Shown: positions 15,835 through 25,293, counted from the stretch's first letter. The stretch: 64,000 nt of DNA from SIG78 sp036677805 (GCA_036677805.1 JAVBVS010000024.1:310001-374000); one strand, 5' to 3'. Notes: generated from the letters alone by a model not told the origin. Numbers and translations: made by a program.

Positions 15835-17031
15835 ATGAAGCCCATCAGCTGGAGACAGAATTTGTTCATGGTCTGGCTAGGACAGATTCTGGCCATGGCC
15901 GGGACTTCCCTGACCTTGCCTTTTATTCCGCTCTATATCCGCGAGCGTTTCGGCATCGGCGAAGAAACCCAGCGCGGCATCTATGTCTCGGCTTTCTATT
16001 TCTTCGGCATGCTGAGCTTCTGCATTTCCAATCCGCTGTGGGGCGCCGTCGGCGACAGGTACGGCCGCAAACTCATGCTGCTGCGCGCCTATTTCGTGAC
16101 CGGCATCATCTTCCCGATGATGATGTTCGCGCCTTCGATCCTCTGGCTGATCGTCATCCGTTTCGTGGCGTCGATCTTTTCCGGTACGGTCAGCGCCGCC
16201 CAGGCGCTGGTGGTCACCACCACACCCGAGAAACACCATGGCTTCGCCCTCGGCACCCTGAGCACGGCGCTGTGGTCGGGCAATATGATCGGCCTCCTCG
16301 GCGGGGGCATGATCGTGCACTATTTCGGCTACACCTGGGCCTTCATTCTGTGCGGGGCGACCTTTCTGTTGGGCGGGTTCCTGACGTTGTTCTTCGTCCG
16401 TGAAGATTTTGTGCCGCCGCCGCCCAAAATGGCCGAGCCCGGCCGGAAACGGACCGGACTGCCCGATTTCAGCACGGCGGTGTGGATGCTGATGGGACTT
16501 TTTTTCATGCTTTCGCTGGCGCGACGCTTCGACGAACCATTCCTCGCCATTCTGGTCGAAATGATCGGCGGCGCCGAAACCGCCGCTTATCATACCGGCG
16601 TCATCAGCGCGCTGGCCGCGCTCGGCGGCATTCTTTCCGGGATGCTTTTCGGCTATCTGAGCGACCGTTTTGCGCCGGTCAGGATTGCGCTTCCGGCGCT
16701 GGCCGCTTCCGGCGCGGCCATGCTGGCGCAGGCGGGGGCCGATTCGCTGGCGGTGCTGGGCGCGGCGCGTTTCTGCGCATTTTTCGCCGTCGGCGGCCTC
16801 GAACCGGTATTCCTGTCGGTGCTCTCCAAGGTGACTCGGCCGGAACGGCGCGGTGCGGCGTTCGGCTGGAGCGCCAGCGCACGCGTGACCGGCGGGTTGG
16901 TGGGGGCGGCGCTGGGCGGCGTGATCGTGGCATTTTTCGGCACCCGCGGGGTTTTTCTGGCCGGAGCGGTCGCCATGCTGCTGCTGGTGCCGGTCTGCGG
17001 TTGGCTGCTCAAATTCTGCCGTTCCCGCTGA
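15835..17031 (+). CDS. MFS transporter (MdtG-like drug/metabolite exporter)
   Basis: Major facilitator superfamily protein of 398 residues with 12 hydrophobic segments. The motif between helices 2 and 3 (LWGAVGDRYGRKLMLLRAY) is the MFS motif A, repeated in the second half as LFGYLSDRFAPVRI. Its length and N-terminal half (FMVWLGQILAMAGTSLTLPFIPLYI) resemble the DHA1 family member MdtG, so efflux of small molecules is likely. The ATG at 15835 is chosen over a TTG at 15802 because the -10 element sits at 15789-15794. It is monocistronic, lying between the tRNA and the secretin promoter. Confidence 0.87.
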   Translation: MKPISWRQNLFMVWLGQILAMAGTSLTLPFIPLYIRERFGIGEETQRGIYVSAFYFFGMLSFCISNPLWGAVGDRYGRKLMLLRAYFVTGIIFPMMMFAPSILWLIVIRFVASIFSGTVSAAQALVVTTTPEKHHGFALGTLSTALWSGNMIGLLGGGMIVHYFGYTWAFILCGATFLLGGFLTLFFVREDFVPPPPKMAEPGRKRTGLPDFSTAVWMLMGLFFMLSLARRFDEPFLAILVEMIGGAETAAYHTGVISALAALGGILSGMLFGYLSDRFAPVRIALPALAASGAAMLAQAGADSLAVLGAARFCAFFAVGGLEPVFLSVLSKVTRPERRGAAFGWSASARVTGGLVGAALGGVIVAFFGTRGVFLAGAVAMLLLVPVCGWLLKFCRSR

Positions 17032-17156
17032 CCGCGGAAGCCGCCGCGACGCGGAATCATTGCCGGAGACGGCGCTTTCGGCGTTTGTAACCATGTCGCA
17101 GTCGGATACGAAAAAAAATGATGTGGTTTTTTTCCGGATTTTGCCTTCTGGGAACC

Positions 17157-17185
17157 TTGCAAAATATGCGTTCCGGTGCTATCTT
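17157..17185 (+). promoter_or_regulatory. Promoter of the secretin/MacAB-like operon
   Basis: TTGCAA (17157-17162) and TATCTT (17180-17185) separated by exactly 17 bp; transcription would start near 17192, about 50 nt before the secretin ATG. Confidence 0.6.
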
Positions 17186-17241
17186 CCAAAGATACCGTGC
17201 AATCATCAATTTTTTTCGAACCGAAGGATTTCGCAGGGCAA

Positions 17242-18804
17242 ATGCAGTATGTTTCCGGAGCAACTCCGTATCGCGCGGCGCTGGCTGCGTTTCTGGTCGG
17301 CCTGTCCTCGTGGTGTGGTGCCGAAGAAGCCATCAATTCGTTTCTGGCCGACGATCCGGCGGCGATCACCCCGGAGTATCTCGCCCGCGGCGAGCGCAAC
17401 GTGCAGAGCGTGGCCACCCAGTTGCGCCGCCTGTTTGAACCCGCGCCCGAAGTGCGCAAGGCGACCGGCGTCAAGCCCGCGCCGCCGGATTTCACCATTG
17501 TGGCCGGGACCAAGGAAAGCGGCCGGTCGACGCTGGTTTACCGCTGCCGCTACATTCAGGCCAACCGCGCCACCGTGGTGGCGGTCGAAGGCATGCTCCG
17601 CAACGGCGCGATCGAATCCCATCCGGAACAGAATCTGCTGACCATTTACGACAGTACCGACAACATCGAGAGCATCAAGAATGCGCTGCTGGCCATCGAC
17701 CGGCCGCTGCCGCAGGTGCTGGTGGAGATCAAGGTGATCGAAGTGATGTTTCTCGACGGCATGTCGCGCAGTCTTTCGGTGACCTACAACGACAGCAAAG
17801 TCGGGGAAACCGGTACCGGGGAGCGCAAGAACCTTGATTCCACCGCCGGGGTGGTCAACCCGTCGCTGAGCGGTTCCTCGGAAGCCGCCGGGCTGAATCT
17901 GGACTGGTTTCCCTATGTCGCCGGAACCGAAAATCTGAACACCTCGTTTCAGTGGGTGCTCAGCGGGCAGGACGCCAAGATTCTGTCGTCGCCCAATCTG
18001 GTGATTTCGCGCAACGAGGAGGCGAGTTTCGCCACCGGACAGGACATTCCGATCCAGGAATTGTCGACCACCAGCAGCGGGACCAATATCGCCACCACCT
18101 TCCGCCGCGTCGGGGTTACGCTGAGCCTGGAGCCGATGATCATCAACGACGATCTGGTGACGCTCCGGGTCGCGCCGGAGGTTTCCAACGTCCAGCAGTA
18201 TCAGCGCATTACCCAGGGGTACGATACCACCACCAATCAGGCGGTGACCTTTCAGGTGCCGGTGATTTCGGTGCGGAGTCTGGACACCACGCTGACGCTG
18301 CGCGACGGCGAGGTGATCATGATGGGCGGACTCTACAACAACCGCACCAGCATGCAGGAGGAGCGGACGCCGTTTCTGAGCGATCTGCCCTTTCTCGGCG
18401 AATTTTTTACATCCAAGCACCGCGAGCAGGAATTGATCCAGCTGGTGTTCTTCATGCGGGTGCATATCCTGCAACCGAGCATCCCCTATTCCGGCATCGT
18501 CTATGATCCGGACGAAGTGGCCGAAACCAGTACCAAGGTCAGCGAAATCCTCCAGAGTTCGCCGTTCTTCCCGAAGCTCAAGTCGACGCTGGAGCAGGTC
18601 GAAGAGGAATTCGTCATCGAACCTGAAAAACGGCGCAACGCCAATAACCCGATTTTCCGCGCCGAACAGCGCGAAGCCACCGCGATTGAAAATGGTTCCG
18701 CCGCCGCTGCCGCCGGAACGGAGGGCGTTGCCGCCGGCGGCGATGCCGCGGCCGCCGCGCCGTCTTCCACCGCAGCTCCGGCGGCGGATGCCGCCGGCAA
18801 GTAA
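17242..18804 (+). CDS. Minimal secretin (type II/III secretion outer-membrane channel family)
   Basis: Outer-membrane secretin of 520 residues. A signal peptide covers about residues 1-27 (ending WCGA). About residues 100-175 form a single secretin N-type domain (YRCRYIQANRATVV, NLLTIYDSTDNIESIKNALLAIDRPLPQVLVEIKVIEVMF in segments), and about 240-440 the secretin barrel domain with VPVISVRSLDTTLTLRDG and LSDLPFLGEFF. It is short: most GspD proteins have three or four N domains before the barrel. The C-terminal 70 residues are Ala/Gly-rich and probably disordered. The ATG at 17242 has AGGG before it and starts directly at the signal peptide. It is the first gene of an operon with an adaptor, ABC ATPase and permease, not with other secretion genes, which suggests it serves as their outer-membrane exit. 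Confidence 0.9.
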   Translation: MQYVSGATPYRAALAAFLVGLSSWCGAEEAINSFLADDPAAITPEYLARGERNVQSVATQLRRLFEPAPEVRKATGVKPAPPDFTIVAGTKESGRSTLVYRCRYIQANRATVVAVEGMLRNGAIESHPEQNLLTIYDSTDNIESIKNALLAIDRPLPQVLVEIKVIEVMFLDGMSRSLSVTYNDSKVGETGTGERKNLDSTAGVVNPSLSGSSEAAGLNLDWFPYVAGTENLNTSFQWVLSGQDAKILSSPNLVISRNEEASFATGQDIPIQELSTTSSGTNIATTFRRVGVTLSLEPMIINDDLVTLRVAPEVSNVQQYQRITQGYDTTTNQAVTFQVPVISVRSLDTTLTLRDGEVIMMGGLYNNRTSMQEERTPFLSDLPFLGEFFTSKHREQELIQLVFFMRVHILQPSIPYSGIVYDPDEVAETSTKVSEILQSSPFFPKLKSTLEQVEEEFVIEPEKRRNANNPIFRAEQREATAIENGSAAAAAGTEGVAAGGDAAAAAPSSTAAPAADAAGK

Positions 18805-18822
18805 CGGAAACGGGTGGCGTTC

Positions 18823-20340
18823 ATGAATATCAACCGGAAAAAACTGCGCCGGGTTCTGGGCTGGCTGGCTCTCCCGCTGCTGATCGGGCTGGGGGTGTTG
18901 ATTGCTGCCTATGCCCGGGCGGAAAAGAAAGCCGCCGAGGCGGAAACAGCGGCCGCCGGAGCGCAGGTCGACCGCACGTTCACGCTCAAGCGCGGCGATC
19001 TGGTGCTGGGCGTGACCCAGCCCGGAACCGTGACCGCGAGCAAGCAGCACCGGGTGGTGCCGGAAGCCAATACCCGTACGACCATCATCTGGATCATCGA
19101 GGAAAATGCCAAGGTCAAAGCCGGCGACGTGCTGGTCAAGCTCGATGGGACGGCGTTGGAAAATAAAATCTCCGACGGCCGGATTGAGCTTGAAAACCTC
19201 GAAAAAGAACAGGAGTTGGCCATTGAGTCGCAGAAGATCGAGAACAGCACTCAGGCGGCCAACCTCAAAGCCGCCGAAGACCGGGTGACCAAGGCCGACG
19301 ATTCGCTGCGCAAATATTTGCGGTTCGAGCGCCGCCAGCAGCGCGAATCGCTGGATCTGAAGATTGCCGCCGCCGAAAGCAAGGTCGCCACCGCCAAGGA
19401 AACCCACCGCAATTACAAAAACAACCCCGAAACCGACAGCGACGAGGACAAGCAGAAAGCATATCAGAAAAAACTCGACGACGCCCTGGCGGCGATTTCC
19501 AGTGCCGAAAACGAGCTGTCCACCGCCGAGAATTCCCGGCGGCTCTGGAAGATGTACGATGATCCGAGCAAGCTCAAGGCGCTGTACAACGAGGTGGATC
19601 AGGCTGCGCTCAACATGGACAAGGTTCAGGTCGCGCTCAAGTCCAGCGACGCCCGGACCAAGCGGCAGCTTGACAACTATCGGCTGCGGATCCGCCGGGT
19701 CCGGGAGGATATCGCTCAGAATCAGGATTTTCTGAAGCAGATGGTGCTGACCGCTCCGGCCGACGGCATCGTGATCTATGGCAATCCCGACCGTCCCGGC
19801 AGCAATCCGGACATCAAACCGGGGATGGAAGTCTGGCGCGGGATGATCCTGATGACCATTCCGGAAATGTCGGACATGATCGTCAACATCGATCTGCCGG
19901 AGCAGTACCGCAGCAAGGTCAAGGTCGGCGACCGGGTGATCGTGACTCCCGATTCGCTGCCGACGCTCAAGCTCGGCGGCGCGGTTGATTACATCCCGAC
20001 GCTGCCGGTCAATATCATTTTCTGGGATTCGAGTTCGCCCAAGGTGTACAAATCCCGGATCAAGTTCGACGAACAGTCCGAACTGCTGGTCAACGGCATG
20101 AGCGTACAGGTCGAAATCATCACCCGGACGCTGAAAAATGTGCTCTATGTCCCGGTCGAAGCGGTATTCGAGGACAAGGAACGATTTTTCGTCTACCTCC
20201 AGACCGCGGGCGGCGGCAACCGCGAGGCCGATGTCAAAATCGGCGCTTCCAACGACCGTTTCGTGGAGGTCTCCGAAGGGCTTGACGAAGGCGATGTGAT
20301 TTACCTCTACCGTCCCTACGAGGGGCGCGCGGCTCAATAA
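18823..20340 (+). CDS. HlyD/MacA-like periplasmic adaptor with long coiled coil
   Basis: Membrane-fusion/adaptor protein of 505 residues, anchored by one N-terminal membrane helix (about residues 14-30). A first half-lipoyl segment (GVTQPGTVTASKQHRVVP then AKVKAGDVLVKLDG) at about 60-110 leads into a long, highly charged coiled-coil hairpin at about 115-310, and then the second lipoyl half (LTAPADGIVIYG) and beta-barrel/membrane-proximal domains. The order matches MacA/HlyD proteins, but the hairpin is unusually long (about 190 residues). The ATG at 18823 follows GGGTGG; a GTG at 18814 is the alternative. It lies 18 bp after the secretin and 19 bp before the ATPase, so it should bridge the permease to the secretin. 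Confidence 0.9.
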   Translation: MNINRKKLRRVLGWLALPLLIGLGVLIAAYARAEKKAAEAETAAAGAQVDRTFTLKRGDLVLGVTQPGTVTASKQHRVVPEANTRTTIIWIIEENAKVKAGDVLVKLDGTALENKISDGRIELENLEKEQELAIESQKIENSTQAANLKAAEDRVTKADDSLRKYLRFERRQQRESLDLKIAAAESKVATAKETHRNYKNNPETDSDEDKQKAYQKKLDDALAAISSAENELSTAENSRRLWKMYDDPSKLKALYNEVDQAALNMDKVQVALKSSDARTKRQLDNYRLRIRRVREDIAQNQDFLKQMVLTAPADGIVIYGNPDRPGSNPDIKPGMEVWRGMILMTIPEMSDMIVNIDLPEQYRSKVKVGDRVIVTPDSLPTLKLGGAVDYIPTLPVNIIFWDSSSPKVYKSRIKFDEQSELLVNGMSVQVEIITRTLKNVLYVPVEAVFEDKERFFVYLQTAGGGNREADVKIGASNDRFVEVSEGLDEGDVIYLYRPYEGRAAQ

Positions 20341-20359
20341 ACGGAGCAAAGGCAGGGTG

Positions 20360-21055
20360 ATGGACCGCAGCGATATCATCGTCAATCTGGAACATATCTT
20401 CAAAACCTACTATGCCGGCGCTACGCCGGTACCGGTGTTGAAGGATATCAATATCCAGGTGGGGCGCAGTGAATTTCTCGGCATTCTCGGAACTTCGGGG
20501 TCCGGGAAATCGACTATGCTCAACATTCTCGGCATGCTCGATGTGCCGACTTCCGGCAGCTATCGGCTGGAAAATGTGGCGGTCGATCAGCTGACCGATT
20601 CGGAGCTGGCGACCATCCGCAACCGCAAGATCGGCTTCATCTTTCAGGGGTTCAACCTCTTTCCCCACCTGACCGTCGAGCAAAATGTCGAAATTCCGAT
20701 GCTCTATGCGCGGGTGGGACGGCGCGAACGGCGCGACCGGGCCCAGGAGCTGGCCTGCCGGGTCGGACTGGGACATCGGCTCGGGCACCGGCCCAACCAG
20801 CTTTCGGGCGGCGAATGCCAGCGCGTGGCGATCGCGCGGGCGCTGAGCAACCGCCCGGCCTTTCTGCTGGCCGATGAACCGACCGGCAACCTCGACGAGA
20901 AAACCGGGCTTGAAATCATGAAGCTCTTCCACGAACTCAACGACGGCGGCGTGACCATCATCATGGTCACCCACAATCCCGATCTGGAAAAGCATTTCGA
21001 CCAGATCGTCCACCTGCGCGACGGCTGCATCACCAAACAGGAGTACAACCGGTAA
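20360..21055 (+). CDS. ABC transporter ATP-binding protein (MacB/LolD type)
   Basis: Cytoplasmic ATPase of 231 residues of the MacB/LolD/FtsE branch. Walker A is GTSGSGKST at 44-52, the Q-loop FQGFNL, signature LSGGE at about 148-152, Walker B FLLADE at 168-173 and the switch His in VTHNPD. In MacB the ATPase is fused to the permease; here it is a separate gene one base before the permease start. The ATG at 20360 is preferred over the GTG at 20357. Together with the permease it would drive transport across, or mechanotransmission from, the inner membrane. Confidence 0.93.
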   Translation: MDRSDIIVNLEHIFKTYYAGATPVPVLKDINIQVGRSEFLGILGTSGSGKSTMLNILGMLDVPTSGSYRLENVAVDQLTDSELATIRNRKIGFIFQGFNLFPHLTVEQNVEIPMLYARVGRRERRDRAQELACRVGLGHRLGHRPNQLSGGECQRVAIARALSNRPAFLLADEPTGNLDEKTGLEIMKLFHELNDGGVTIIMVTHNPDLEKHFDQIVHLRDGCITKQEYNR

Positions 21056-21056
21056 A

Positions 21057-22331
21057 ATGATGCTCGTCACCGATGCCTTCCGGCTTTCCATGCATAATAT
21101 CATGCTGCACAAGGTGCGGTCGATCCTGACTTCGCTGGGGATTATTTTCGGCGTCGGCAGCGTGATCGCCATGCTGGCGGTTTCCGAGGGGGCGAAGCGT
21201 GCCGCGCTCGAACAGATTGAGGCGATGGGGATCGATAAAATCATCGTTTACGGACAGAAGCCGCCGCCGAGCGGGGTCGAAACCCAGACCAGCCGCTGGA
21301 TTCAGTATGCCGAAAGCTACGGTCTTTCCACCCAGGATCTGGACAATCTCGTCAAAATGGACAATGTCGCCCGGGTGACCGTGATCCGCAATATCCGCAA
21401 GAATGTGCTCAAAGGTACCACCCGTCTCGATATCAAGGTGGTCGCGGTCACGCCGGAATTCCTGGCCGACAGCGGTTCGGTGATGACGGCCGGCCGCTGG
21501 TTGTCGGCGGCCGATTCGTACGCCAAGTTGCCGGTCTGCGTGATCGGCAGCGAGGCCAAGCGCAAACTGTTTGCCCTGGGCCGGACCGACATCGTCGGCA
21601 GTTTGCTCAAAATCGACTCCGAGAGCTACCGGATCGTCGGTATTCTGGAGAATCATCGCGGTACGCAGTATGCCGATCTGGGCAACCCCGACAATATGAT
21701 TTTCATCCCGCTGGCGCTTTCGCAGGCGCTGTTCGGCAGCTTCACCATCAACAAGGAGACGGCGGTGCCGGTGGTGACGCAGATCGATTTCGATGTCTTC
21801 ATCATTACGGTCGGTGAATTGCGGTTCATCGACAACACCGCCCGGCGGATTCGGCAGTATTTCAGCAAAACCCATTCCCGGTTCAAGGACTGGGCGGTGG
21901 TGATTCCGCTGGATCTGCTCAACCAGCGCGCGGCGACGCAGAATATTTTCACCATCGTGATGGGCTCGATCGCCGGGATTTCGCTGATCGTCGGCGGGAT
22001 CGGGATCATGAACATCATGCTGGCCAGCGTCTATGAACGGCGCAAGGAGATCGGCACCCGGCGCGCTCTCGGCGCGCAGAAGAGCGACATTCTGTTTCAG
22101 TTTCTGATCGAAACCGTTTTTCTGACTTCGCTGGGCGGGGCATTGGGCATTCTGCTCGGCGTTGGAATTTCGAAGGTCATCACCTTTTATGCGGGAATGC
22201 CGACCTATTACTCGCCGATCAGCATTGTGGCGGCGCTGTTGATTTCGAGTTTCGTCGGCGTGCTTTTCGGCACCTATCCGGCCTGGAAGGCGGCGCAGCA
22301 GAACCCGATCGACGTGCTGCGGGCCAACTGA
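21057..22331 (+). CDS. MacB-like ABC permease (FtsX/MacB_PCD)
   Basis: Permease of 424 residues with the MacB layout: one membrane helix at about 18-42, a large periplasmic domain at about 45-290, then three helices at about 300-420 with the FtsX-type sequence GGIGIMNIMLASVYERRKEIGTRRALGA (in two parts) and the closing WKAAQQNPIDVLRAN. MacB-type permeases do not move substrates through their core but pump them from the periplasm through an adaptor and an outer-membrane channel. Start ATG at 21057, one base after the ATPase stop. It is the last gene of the secretin unit; no terminator is obvious downstream. Confidence 0.93.
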   Translation: MMLVTDAFRLSMHNIMLHKVRSILTSLGIIFGVGSVIAMLAVSEGAKRAALEQIEAMGIDKIIVYGQKPPPSGVETQTSRWIQYAESYGLSTQDLDNLVKMDNVARVTVIRNIRKNVLKGTTRLDIKVVAVTPEFLADSGSVMTAGRWLSAADSYAKLPVCVIGSEAKRKLFALGRTDIVGSLLKIDSESYRIVGILENHRGTQYADLGNPDNMIFIPLALSQALFGSFTINKETAVPVVTQIDFDVFIITVGELRFIDNTARRIRQYFSKTHSRFKDWAVVIPLDLLNQRAATQNIFTIVMGSIAGISLIVGGIGIMNIMLASVYERRKEIGTRRALGAQKSDILFQFLIETVFLTSLGGALGILLGVGISKVITFYAGMPTYYSPISIVAALLISSFVGVLFGTYPAWKAAQQNPIDVLRAN

Positions 22332-22482
22332 GGCGGCGGAAATTCCCGACCGGAGAAAGACGGCATTCGGATTTTTGATTCGGTTTTTTCGAAAAAATGC
22401 CCGGCTGCGGGAACTTCCCGGGCCGCCGGCAGGTCGAACGGAATGATTTTTGCAATCGGCAGGACAACGGAAGTGGAACGGT

Positions 22483-23388
22483 ATGGATAAGACGCTGGTA
22501 TTGCTGGCGGCGGGCATGGGCAGCCGCTACGGTGGATTGAAGCAGCTGGATGCGCTCGGGCCGGGCGGGGCGACATTGATGGATTACTCGGTATACGACG
22601 CTTTGCGCGCCGGGTTTACCCGGGTGGTCTTCATCATCCGTCGCGAGATGGAGATGGAATTCAAGCAGGTGATCGGCGCGCGTTATGCCGGGCATGTCGC
22701 GCTGGAGTATGCGTTTCAGGAGTTGACCGATCTGCCGGACGGCTTCGTGCCGCCGGCGGAACGGACCAAGCCCTGGGGCACCGCCCACGCGCTCTACGCG
22801 GCGCGGCACGTGGTCGATACGCCGATGGCGGTGATCAACGCCGACGATTTTTACGGGCGCGACAGCTTCCGGAGTCTGGGCGATTATCTCGACCGGCAGT
22901 CGGCGGCGGGAGGGCTCTACGGCGCCATGTGCGGGTTCAAGGTGACCAACACGCTGTCCGAAAACGGCACGGTGTCGCGCGGCGTCTGCGCGGTATCCGG
23001 CGGCAATCTCGCCGGCGTGGTCGAGCATACCCGGATTCTGCGCGATGCCGCGGGCCGAATCGTCAGTCAGTTCGAGGATGGAACGGAAGCGGTTCTGGCC
23101 CCGGACACCTTGGTTTCAATGAATTTCTGGGGCTTCTCGCCGGCTATTTTTCCGGAGCTCGAAGCCTTGCTGCGCAAATTTCTGGCGGACCGCGGGAGCG
23201 AACTCAAGAGCGAATTCTATGTTCCGAGCGTGGCCGACGCCCTGATTCGGGCGCATCGGATGACGGTGAAAATGCTGACTTCGGATGCGTCGTGGTTCGG
23301 CGTGACCTACCGCGAAGACCGTCCGGGCACCATGGCGGCGTTGCGCCGGATGACGGAACGGGGCGAATATCCCGAAAAACTCTTCTGA
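22483..23388 (+). CDS. Nucleotidyltransferase, sugar-1-phosphate type
   Basis: Rossmann-like NTP transferase of 301 residues. The N-terminal LVLLAAGMGSRYGGLKQLDAL carries the nucleotide-binding signature (G-x-G-x-R...K) of GlmU/RmlA-like enzymes, and VINADDFYG is the metal-binding Asp motif. No acyltransferase or hexapeptide domain follows. It probably activates a sugar or polyol phosphate, but the substrate is not clear. ATG at 22483; eleven codons upstream remain open without a ribosome site. It is followed by a hairpin terminator and has about 150 bp upstream in which I see only GC-rich inverted bases and no clear promoter. Confidence 0.8.
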   Translation: MDKTLVLLAAGMGSRYGGLKQLDALGPGGATLMDYSVYDALRAGFTRVVFIIRREMEMEFKQVIGARYAGHVALEYAFQELTDLPDGFVPPAERTKPWGTAHALYAARHVVDTPMAVINADDFYGRDSFRSLGDYLDRQSAAGGLYGAMCGFKVTNTLSENGTVSRGVCAVSGGNLAGVVEHTRILRDAAGRIVSQFEDGTEAVLAPDTLVSMNFWGFSPAIFPELEALLRKFLADRGSELKSEFYVPSVADALIRAHRMTVKMLTSDASWFGVTYREDRPGTMAALRRMTERGEYPEKLF

Positions 23389-23412
23389 TCCGGGCGGCGG
23401 AGCGCCGTTTCC

Positions 23413-23432
23413 GGCACCGGATGGTGCCTTTT
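23413..23432 (+). terminator. Terminator after the nucleotidyltransferase
   Basis: GGCACC (23413-23418), loop GGAT, GGTGCC (23423-23428), then TTTT: a short but clean hairpin 24 bp after the stop codon. Confidence 0.6.
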
Positions 23433-23530
23433 GCCGCCTCCGGTTCCGGCGGATTTGCGATTTCTTCGGCGTCGCGTACTTGAAAATCTTCCGTGAGCGG
23501 CTACTTTAAAATACTGACGGGAGTATTTTC

Positions 23531-25075
23531 ATGACACACACGCCAGACATCGATCGCGAGATTGCGGTGCTTTCCGAAATCAGCACCGCCATCGCTCATG
23601 AACGCAACGTCAATGCGCTGCTGGGCAAGATTCTCGATATTCTTCAGCGCCGGCTCGATCTGGAGCGCGGCACTTTTTCGCTGCTCCACGGCGATACTTT
23701 GACCATCGAGGCTTCGCACGGCATCGATCCCGAGGCTTCGCAGCTCGGCCGCTACAAACTGGGCGAGGGCATCACCGGACGGGTGGCCGCCAGCGGCGAA
23801 ACCCTGGTTGTGCCCGATATTTCCCGGGACGGTCGCTTTCTGAATCGGACCGGAACCCATAACCGCCTGGCTCGGACGGCGTTCATCTGCGTCCCGATCG
23901 CCTATCATGAACGGGTGGTCGGCACTCTGAGCGTCGACCGTCCTTCCGGAACCGCCGCCGATCTGGAACGCGACCGCAGGCTGCTCGAAATCATCAGCAC
24001 CATCGTCGCCGAGGCCGCGGCGGCCTGTCTGACCGAGCATGAGGAACGCGAAACGCTGCTGGAAGAAAACCGCAAACTCCGGAGCATGCTCACTGAAAAT
24101 CCCGGCGAACTGGTCGGCAATTGCCGGAGTATGCGCAATATTTACGGATTGATCCGGCAGGTGGCGCCCTCCGACGCCACGGTTCTGATCCGCGGCAGTT
24201 CCGGCACCGGCAAGGAGCTGGCGGCGCGCGCGATCGTGAAATTGAGCAATCGCGCCGACAAGCCGCTGATCACGCTCAACTGCGCGGCTTTGCCGGAGCA
24301 GTTGGTCGAAAGCGAACTTTTCGGCCATGAGAAAGGCGCCTTCACCGGGGCCATCAGCCGTCGTATCGGTCGGGCCGAAGCCGCCGACGGCGGGACGCTT
24401 TTTCTCGATGAAATCGGGGATCTCAGCTTGTCGACCCAGGTCAAACTGCTGCGTTTTTTGCAGGAACGGACCTTTTCGCGGGTCGGCAGCAACGAAGAAC
24501 TGCGCTCGGACGTGCGTTTCCTCGCCGCGACCAGCCGCGACCTGGAAATGCTGATGCGCGACGGCAAGTTCCGCGAAGACCTTTATTACCGGCTGAATAT
24601 TTTCCCGATCGTAATGCCGGATCTGGGCAAGCGCCGCTGCGACATCATTCTGCTGGCGGAGCATTTCATCGCCAAGCACAATCTGCGTTATAACAAAAAG
24701 GTGGTGCGGCTTTCGACTCCGGCGATCAACATGCTGATGAGTTATCATTGGCCCGGCAATGTGCGGGAGCTGGAAAACTGCATCGAACGCGCGGTGCTGA
24801 CTTCGAGCGACGACTGCATTCACGGATACAATCTGCCGCCGTCGCTCCAGACCGGGGAGGCTTCCGGTTCGGAACTCCTGCCGGCGGGGCGGACCTCCTT
24901 CAATACGCTGGTCGACTCCTACGAGCGGGAGTTGATCGTTGAGGCGCTGAAACGCCATGACGGCAATCTCTCCCAGGCGGCGCGCGATCTCGGGCTGTCG
25001 CCGCGGGTGATTCACTACAAGGTCAACCGCCTCGGCATCACGCCGGAGTGGTACCGCACAGGACGCAAAAGCTGA
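23531..25075 (+). CDS. Sigma-54-dependent transcriptional activator with GAF domain (NifA-like)
   Basis: Enhancer-binding protein of 514 residues that activates sigma-54 RNA polymerase. The order is NifA-like. A GAF sensory domain lies at about 5-165, a short linker follows, and an AAA+ domain at about 193-420 carries Walker A RGSSGTGKE (221-229), the sigma-54-contacting GAFTGA loop at 269-274 and Walker B TLFLDE at 289-294. A Fis-type HTH ends the protein (LSQAARDLGLSPRVIHYKVNRLG in parts). The sensed ligand is unknown. It is monocistronic with no partner kinase. I found no convincing -24/-12 (TGGCAC...TTGC) promoter in the window to assign as target. Confidence 0.93.
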   Translation: MTHTPDIDREIAVLSEISTAIAHERNVNALLGKILDILQRRLDLERGTFSLLHGDTLTIEASHGIDPEASQLGRYKLGEGITGRVAASGETLVVPDISRDGRFLNRTGTHNRLARTAFICVPIAYHERVVGTLSVDRPSGTAADLERDRRLLEIISTIVAEAAAACLTEHEERETLLEENRKLRSMLTENPGELVGNCRSMRNIYGLIRQVAPSDATVLIRGSSGTGKELAARAIVKLSNRADKPLITLNCAALPEQLVESELFGHEKGAFTGAISRRIGRAEAADGGTLFLDEIGDLSLSTQVKLLRFLQERTFSRVGSNEELRSDVRFLAATSRDLEMLMRDGKFREDLYYRLNIFPIVMPDLGKRRCDIILLAEHFIAKHNLRYNKKVVRLSTPAINMLMSYHWPGNVRELENCIERAVLTSSDDCIHGYNLPPSLQTGEASGSELLPAGRTSFNTLVDSYERELIVEALKRHDGNLSQAARDLGLSPRVIHYKVNRLGITPEWYRTGRKS

Positions 25076-25214
25076 CCTCCGACCGGCTTCCCGGCGCGGC
25101 GTCGCCGATGCGTGAAAAAGCCGGAACCGCATGAATTTTCGGCTCCCGCAACTTGTTGTTGATGATGTTGCCTTAAAAAAACTATGATTTATCGTCTTTT
25201 CCGCAAAAAAACAT

Positions 25215-25242
25215 TTGACAAATCCATTTTGCTGGCTATATT
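25215..25242 (+). promoter_or_regulatory. Promoter of the acidic zinc-ribbon protein
   Basis: TTGACA (25215-25220), 16 bp, TATATT (25237-25242), about 50 nt before the ATG at 25294. A near-consensus sigma-70 promoter, suggesting strong expression. Confidence 0.62.
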
Positions 25243-25293
25243 TCCCCCGAAGCAGGCAACCGGCCTGCAATTATATTGAGGGAGCAGAGATTT

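Noticed and set aside
17206..20403. Antisense open frame of over 1000 codons across the secretin and adaptor genes
   Set aside because: A shadow of two real genes; no domain and Arg/His/Gln-rich composition.
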